From NCBI GenBank assembly GCA_965153455.1, contig OZ234494.1, positions 18,662,001 through 18,726,000 on the forward strand: 64,000 nucleotides of DNA. The letters run 5' to 3'. The notes under the pieces were generated by a model. It did not search any database. It was not told the DNA's origin and worked only from the letters and a program-made list of their open reading frames with translations. Below are positions 59,969 to 64,000 of this stretch, in pieces. The translations under genes and the position numbers were made by a program. Within the stretch, counting starts at the first letter, position 1. Every line of letters begins with the position of its first letter. Source of the DNA: Sphagnum compactum. Its lineage: Eukaryota > Bryophyta > Sphagnopsida > Sphagnales.

Positions 59969-60725
59969 TTTCGGTACCAAACAAAACCAAAAAAAACCCT
60001 AGATTTCTCTTTCTTCTACACACACTAAAAAAACGGACTCTTATTTCCAAAACCTTCCGAAAAAATCTTCCAGCAGAGATGGCTTACTACTACTCCCACT
60101 ATCAGAGTCAGAGAAATCTCATAGACTTCCTCACAAACCAAAAAAATCCAAAAAAACAAAACAAAACAAAACTCCTCGACTTTCTTTCTACACACCAGAG
60201 CTACTAAAAATCTTCCAACAAAATTCTCCCCCTTACTACTACTACGGCTTATCCTTTTGTCCAATCTTCAAGAAACAAGTCTCGAACACAAATTACGACT
60301 CCGAGACTTGCACGACACCGACAACGACAAACCCTAGAAGTCCTCCGAAGAACCGGTTCCAGAAACTTGGTGAATTGCTGTCTAGCCAGCCACGAAAGAG
60401 ATATTCCTTCTCTCTCTAGAGCTGCTACTCCTGCAGCTGCCGCCGCCGCCGCCCCTTATCAGATCATGATCCGAGGAGCTTCGCAAAACCACAGGCTCAA
60501 TCCATGACGCAAAGAACCACTGCAGGCACTGCACTGGAGACGGAACTCGATTGCTTGGCAGCGACGAAGAAGTTGTTCTCCTTCGTAGTAGTAGTAGAAA
60601 AAACAACAGGAATTTCCGTTTCCTTCGAACAAACCAGAAAGTACTTGGAAATTCCTTTTCTGGCCACCAAATTTGGTCTTCTATAGACACACGTCTTCTT
60701 CTTCTTCTTCTTCTTCTTCTTTTTT
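59969..60725 (-). promoter_or_regulatory. NHX 5' leader and proximal promoter
   Basis: More GC-balanced DNA runs from the NHX ATG to about 60.72 kb and ends in a (CTT)n tract (60693-60720), read as GAA repeats on the sense strand. An open frame of up to 102 codons on the minus strand at 60690-60382 could act as an upstream ORF if transcribed, but its low-complexity content argues for composition bias. No TATA box is convincing. Homology to the left copy does not extend into this region. Confidence 0.4.
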
Positions 60726-60729
60726 CCTT

Positions 60730-62740
60730 TTTACATATAATTATTTGAGTTTCTTTCTTTTTGTTGAGTTTTTAAATGGGTAGGCAAAAAAAGGGAGTTT
60801 TGAAGGGTTTTTTTTTTTTTTTTGTCTCAGAAATAATTCAAGCAATGCATGGGCCCAATTCCTAGACTTCTACCTACCTAGCACATACCCAAATTTGGCA
60901 TTTTCAAAAGAAAAAAGATGTATTTTCAACTAAATAAATACCCGCCGGGTATATAATAAAATTTCAATTTACTCTACTAAGTAAGTCTTTGGTTTGAGGA
61001 GTACCTAGTGTTGTTTCTTGTTTCAAATTTGTGAGGTAGGTGGGTTGGTGATCGGGCCTACACAAAAGGATTTAGCCGAATTTGGCAATACCTCCAACCC
61101 TCGTACAAGAAAGTAGAAAAGTTTAGGAATTGTGATATATTTTGGTGACATGCTAAAACCTAGCTATCTTCTAAATATGGCAAATTTTAATTTTTTTCCC
61201 TCATAATGTGGTGACTTTTGGTTATTTAGGGTTTTAGAAACAATGTACCAACATTTCTGCATTAGGATGTGAGAATTTGTCCAACACAAAAACACTACTC
61301 AAGAATTAAAACCTAGGTAATAAAAATAAATAAAGTTTATAATCTATTCTACTAAGTATTAGGTAATAAAAATAAAAATAGTTGCAATTTTATTCTTCCA
61401 TTTACTAACATCTCCACCACATAGCAATAAATTGTCTTTTTACATTAATATTTAACTTAATGTTTAATGTTCCCTTGTCCTCACCCATAAATATGCCATT
61501 TTGAGTTTTTTAATTTACGTTTAGCAACTTTGGGTATTTTATGACTTGAGTTTAACAATTAATCAAATCATTAAATCCGAATTCTACGTAAAACCCAAGA
61601 TGTGTTGCATGAGGAAGTTCATTTTTAAAATTTAAGTTTGTATAACTAGACCGATCATTATCAATAATTAATTTGTAGTGAATAATTATGGCCCCAAGCT
61701 AATGGACATGCATGTGTAGATTTTTGGGTGCACCCATCCAATTGATGGGTTGTTTTTTAAGTCTACCCATCTACTTGTTGGGTTTCTTCTCAAAATATGA
61801 ATGTTGGGTAACTGATTTGATCATGCCTCTATATCATTTTATTTTTTAGGGTTGTTGTTAGTCTTTTTGTATCACAAGGTTTCATATCATTTCAAAATAT
61901 TTAAAAAATCATATGATTAATTTTTTAAATGAATTTTTTTTGATAAACATACAAATAATTAGTTTCAATTCTTTTAAATCTTATTAAAATGAGATTATTA
62001 AAAAATTTGATTTGAAATTTTTTGCAAGAATTGATTAAAATAAAACACATCAATTTTTAAATAAATTAAAACTTTCATATAAATGTTTTGAGATATAAAT
62101 GTTTTTAATTAATTTGATGTTATTTTTGAAACTTTGATACGGCTTTGATGAAGATTTAATAACAAAAATGATAATGAAATTAATTTTTAATTGATTTTTT
62201 GGTTCTTTTTTTGCTTTTTATATCATAAAATTTTATTATTGTCCTAAAATAGTAGACATGCATGTATGATTTCAGCTTTTATCAAGCATGTATGGGGACA
62301 AACACAATTAGTTTTGTCATCTTTGTCTTCCTTGGGGACTTGGGCATTAGTTGTTTTGTTCTCTTCATTTTTGTTTGATCATTTTATTCCTTTTGAAAAC
62401 TTTGATTCACATTGACACTAACACCTTCCCTTTCCAATAGCACTTGAATGTAACTTGACACCTCTTATTACCATTGGCTCGAAGGTGTCTTCCATTTTTT
62501 AACAATTCACTAGCAAACAAATTGAATGACTTTAGGACTCCATTTCATAATGTCTCCACCAACACACCATTTTTAACATTCATTCTCGTGAAATTTGGGA
62601 TGTTTATTGGCATCCTTATGCTCAAGCCCAAGTTCGAGTTTTAGGCTCATAATCAACCAATGGTATCAATGTTTTCCCAAATAATGCTGTCAATTTTTTG
62701 TCAATTAATATTATCAATTTTTTGCCTATTTATCAACAAT
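60730..62740. other. AT-rich intergenic DNA with one dispersed repeat
   Basis: No gene was recognised. It includes repeat copy 5 at about 61.02-61.22 kb; otherwise A/T-rich runs. Confidence 0.5.
61015..61220 (+). repeat. Copy 5 of the dispersed TAGCC repeat
   Basis: TAGCCGAATTTGGCAA at 61073-61088 has lost perfect symmetry. GTGAGGTAGGTGG about 45 bp before it, and an ATATGGCAAATTTTAA plus ATAATGTGGTGACTTTTGG segment after it, match copy 1 at 5.34-5.56 kb. Confidence 0.6.
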
Positions 62741-62754
62741 CTTCTTCACTACCT

Positions 62755-63345
62755 TGAAATTCAACTTGCGCTACCCCATCCTTCAATCACATGCCTTCGT
62801 CATTGTGTCTACACTTATTCCATTGATCCCTTGAATATCCATCTATTATGATGTCCACATAGCAATGTGTGCACTTATACACATGATGTCATTTGTGATG
62901 TCTTTGCATCCATTTTAAAGCAAGTTGGATTTCCTTTGGTTTGGGAACAATTACACATTCTTCCTTTTTCCATGTTCCAAACATCTGGACCTTGTGTGGA
63001 CATTGTTAATCTCATGGGGTTTGAATCATTGCAAAAATTATCATTGTTAATCTCATCTACAAAGATCTTCTAACCCCAATGTTTTTTACAATGGATTCAC
63101 AACATCAAAAGCAACCCAAACAAAAAAATAAAATTATCAAGATTGTCATCCAAGAAATCAATTCCTCCCCTTAGTGATAAAGTCTTTGATTGTTTACGGA
63201 AACAAGTTGATGCCGTTTTACAAGTTTATGTCAACAATGTGTGAAGAATGAAAGGATTGGAAGGTGCCCCATTCTCAATCCTCACCACCTACTTTAAACA
63301 AAGAGTTTCAATTACATTCCAAAAGTTGCAAGCCTCCATATTCTT
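62755..63345 (+). mobile_element. Second decayed non-LTR retrotransposon fragment
   Basis: Pieces in more than one frame correspond to the same C-terminal part as the element at 31.1-32.6 kb: IQLALPHPSITCLRHCV with IDPLNIHLL (zinc-knuckle-like), THDVICDVFASILKQVGF, EQLHILPFSMFQTS and CVDIV (position of the conserved RRVDIV segment), then CLRKQVDAVLQVYVNN, GLEGAPFSILTTYFKQ and RVSITFQKLQASIFL. Its wording differs enough from the first copy to suggest a separate sub-lineage. Frameshifts and stops show that it is dead. Ends were not defined. Confidence 0.75.
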
Positions 63346-63349
63346 AAGT

Positions 63350-64000
63350 TGAGTAGTAATAGACTAGTTTCCAACTTCCACCACTTGCAAACCTTTCACT
63401 TTTATGACCTTGGATATTTTATTTGTTGTAGATAATTGAAGAATGTTTGATAATTTTGATCTTCAACATGGATGATTACTTATGTTGGCTAATAGACCAT
63501 GTCCTTTTTTTCCTCTTGCTTTTTTTTTTCCTTTTTTTCTTCCTCGAGATAAAATCTTATAAATTAACACGAAATTTTGTTTAAATATTTTCCTCAAGGT
63601 CAACATTATGATATCCTTGCCATATTTAGTGCACATCAAAATCTTTTACAATATCTTGTTATATACTTCCTTCAAATATGACCTTGTTACATATTTCTTT
63701 AAATCTAATATGAAAGAGTGTTTCCTACCATGGGGTGAAGACGTTCTTAATAATAAAAGTAGATAAGTTATAATTGTATTCTAATATGTATTAGATAATT
63801 AAGATAAAATAAGGCACAATTTATTCTACTCGATTTTGAGGAATAAAAATAACAAGTACTCGTTATTCTATCAAGTAACTAGAACCCTATGACTGGGGAA
63901 AAAAACTCTGGATTAATCGAAGGAACTATTTAATGTCAATTCAAGATTCTCACAATTAAAAGTAATGATTATATTTGCATTCTATCTTCCTTTGACTTTT
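63350..64000. other. AT-rich DNA to window end, no gene recognised
   Basis: Nothing is supportable. A short GGGGAAAAAAACTCTGGATT at about 63.895 kb resembles the edge of block B (GGGAAAAAAACTTTAGATTT near 52.655 kb) and may be a further repeat trace. Confidence 0.4.

Noticed and set aside
60382-60690. 102-codon minus-strand frame upstream of NHX as a separate gene
   Set aside because: It is low-complexity, derived from GAA/CGG repeats, and lies in the likely NHX leader. At most it is an upstream ORF.
1-64000. tRNA, rRNA or microRNA genes
   Set aside because: I looked for tRNA B-box-like GGTTCRANNC contexts and obvious rRNA motifs and saw none convincing. A covariance-model scan would be needed to exclude them.

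Overview
The window is nuclear DNA of a land plant: AT-rich, gene-poor, with multi-exon genes, GT-AG introns and long stretches of decayed repeats. Three genes can be read in full: a subgroup XII-type bHLH transcription factor (+ strand, about 11.6-15.0 kb), an SPX-domain phosphate/inositol-pyrophosphate sensor (- strand, about 22.0-24.4 kb) and a vacuolar-type Na+(K+)/H+ antiporter of the NHX class (- strand, about 55.0-60.0 kb). Decayed retroelements with a nuclease-like tail, and a hAT-like zinc-finger fragment, recall elements I associate with seed-free plants (ferns, lycophytes, bryophytes). That placement is an inference of low confidence.

Layout: 0-10 kb is AT-rich intergenic DNA with small fold-back and dispersed repeats. 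10-15 kb is the bHLH promoter, leader and seven coding exons. 15-22 kb is mostly unrecognised DNA with a degenerate tandem repeat at 16.3-16.8 kb. 22-25.7 kb is the SPX gene with a pyrimidine-rich leader; it faces the bHLH gene. 25.7-36 kb holds two possible phosphate-response motifs, a 42-bp minisatellite, two copies of a palindrome-bearing repeat and a broken non-LTR retroelement. 36.7-40.2 kb is a decayed second copy of the NHX locus. 40.4-41.05 kb is a tandem repeat of about 162 bp. 42.6-46.4 kb holds a hAT-like fragment, a DNA topoisomerase II pseudogene fragment split by a GC-rich insert, and one exon-like piece of unknown origin. 50.2-60 kb is the intact NHX locus with its 3' flank. 62.75-63.35 kb is a second non-LTR fragment.

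The most informative observation is that 36.7-40.2 kb and 50.2-60.0 kb are two copies of one segment: NHX gene, 3' UTR and two blocks of 3' flank, here called B and A. The left copy has lost about 4 kb (NHX exons 2-12) at a junction with a 3-bp match, and has an internal inversion of about 1.4 kb that cuts the last exon. Introns are retained, so it is a DNA-level duplicate and not a retrocopy.

The three genes are separate single-gene units with ordinary plant functions (transcription, phosphate signalling, vacuolar ion/pH homeostasis). I found no gene cluster, CRISPR array or evidence of a new multi-gene system. All coordinates were read by eye; repeat boundaries are approximate to about 10-30 bp.
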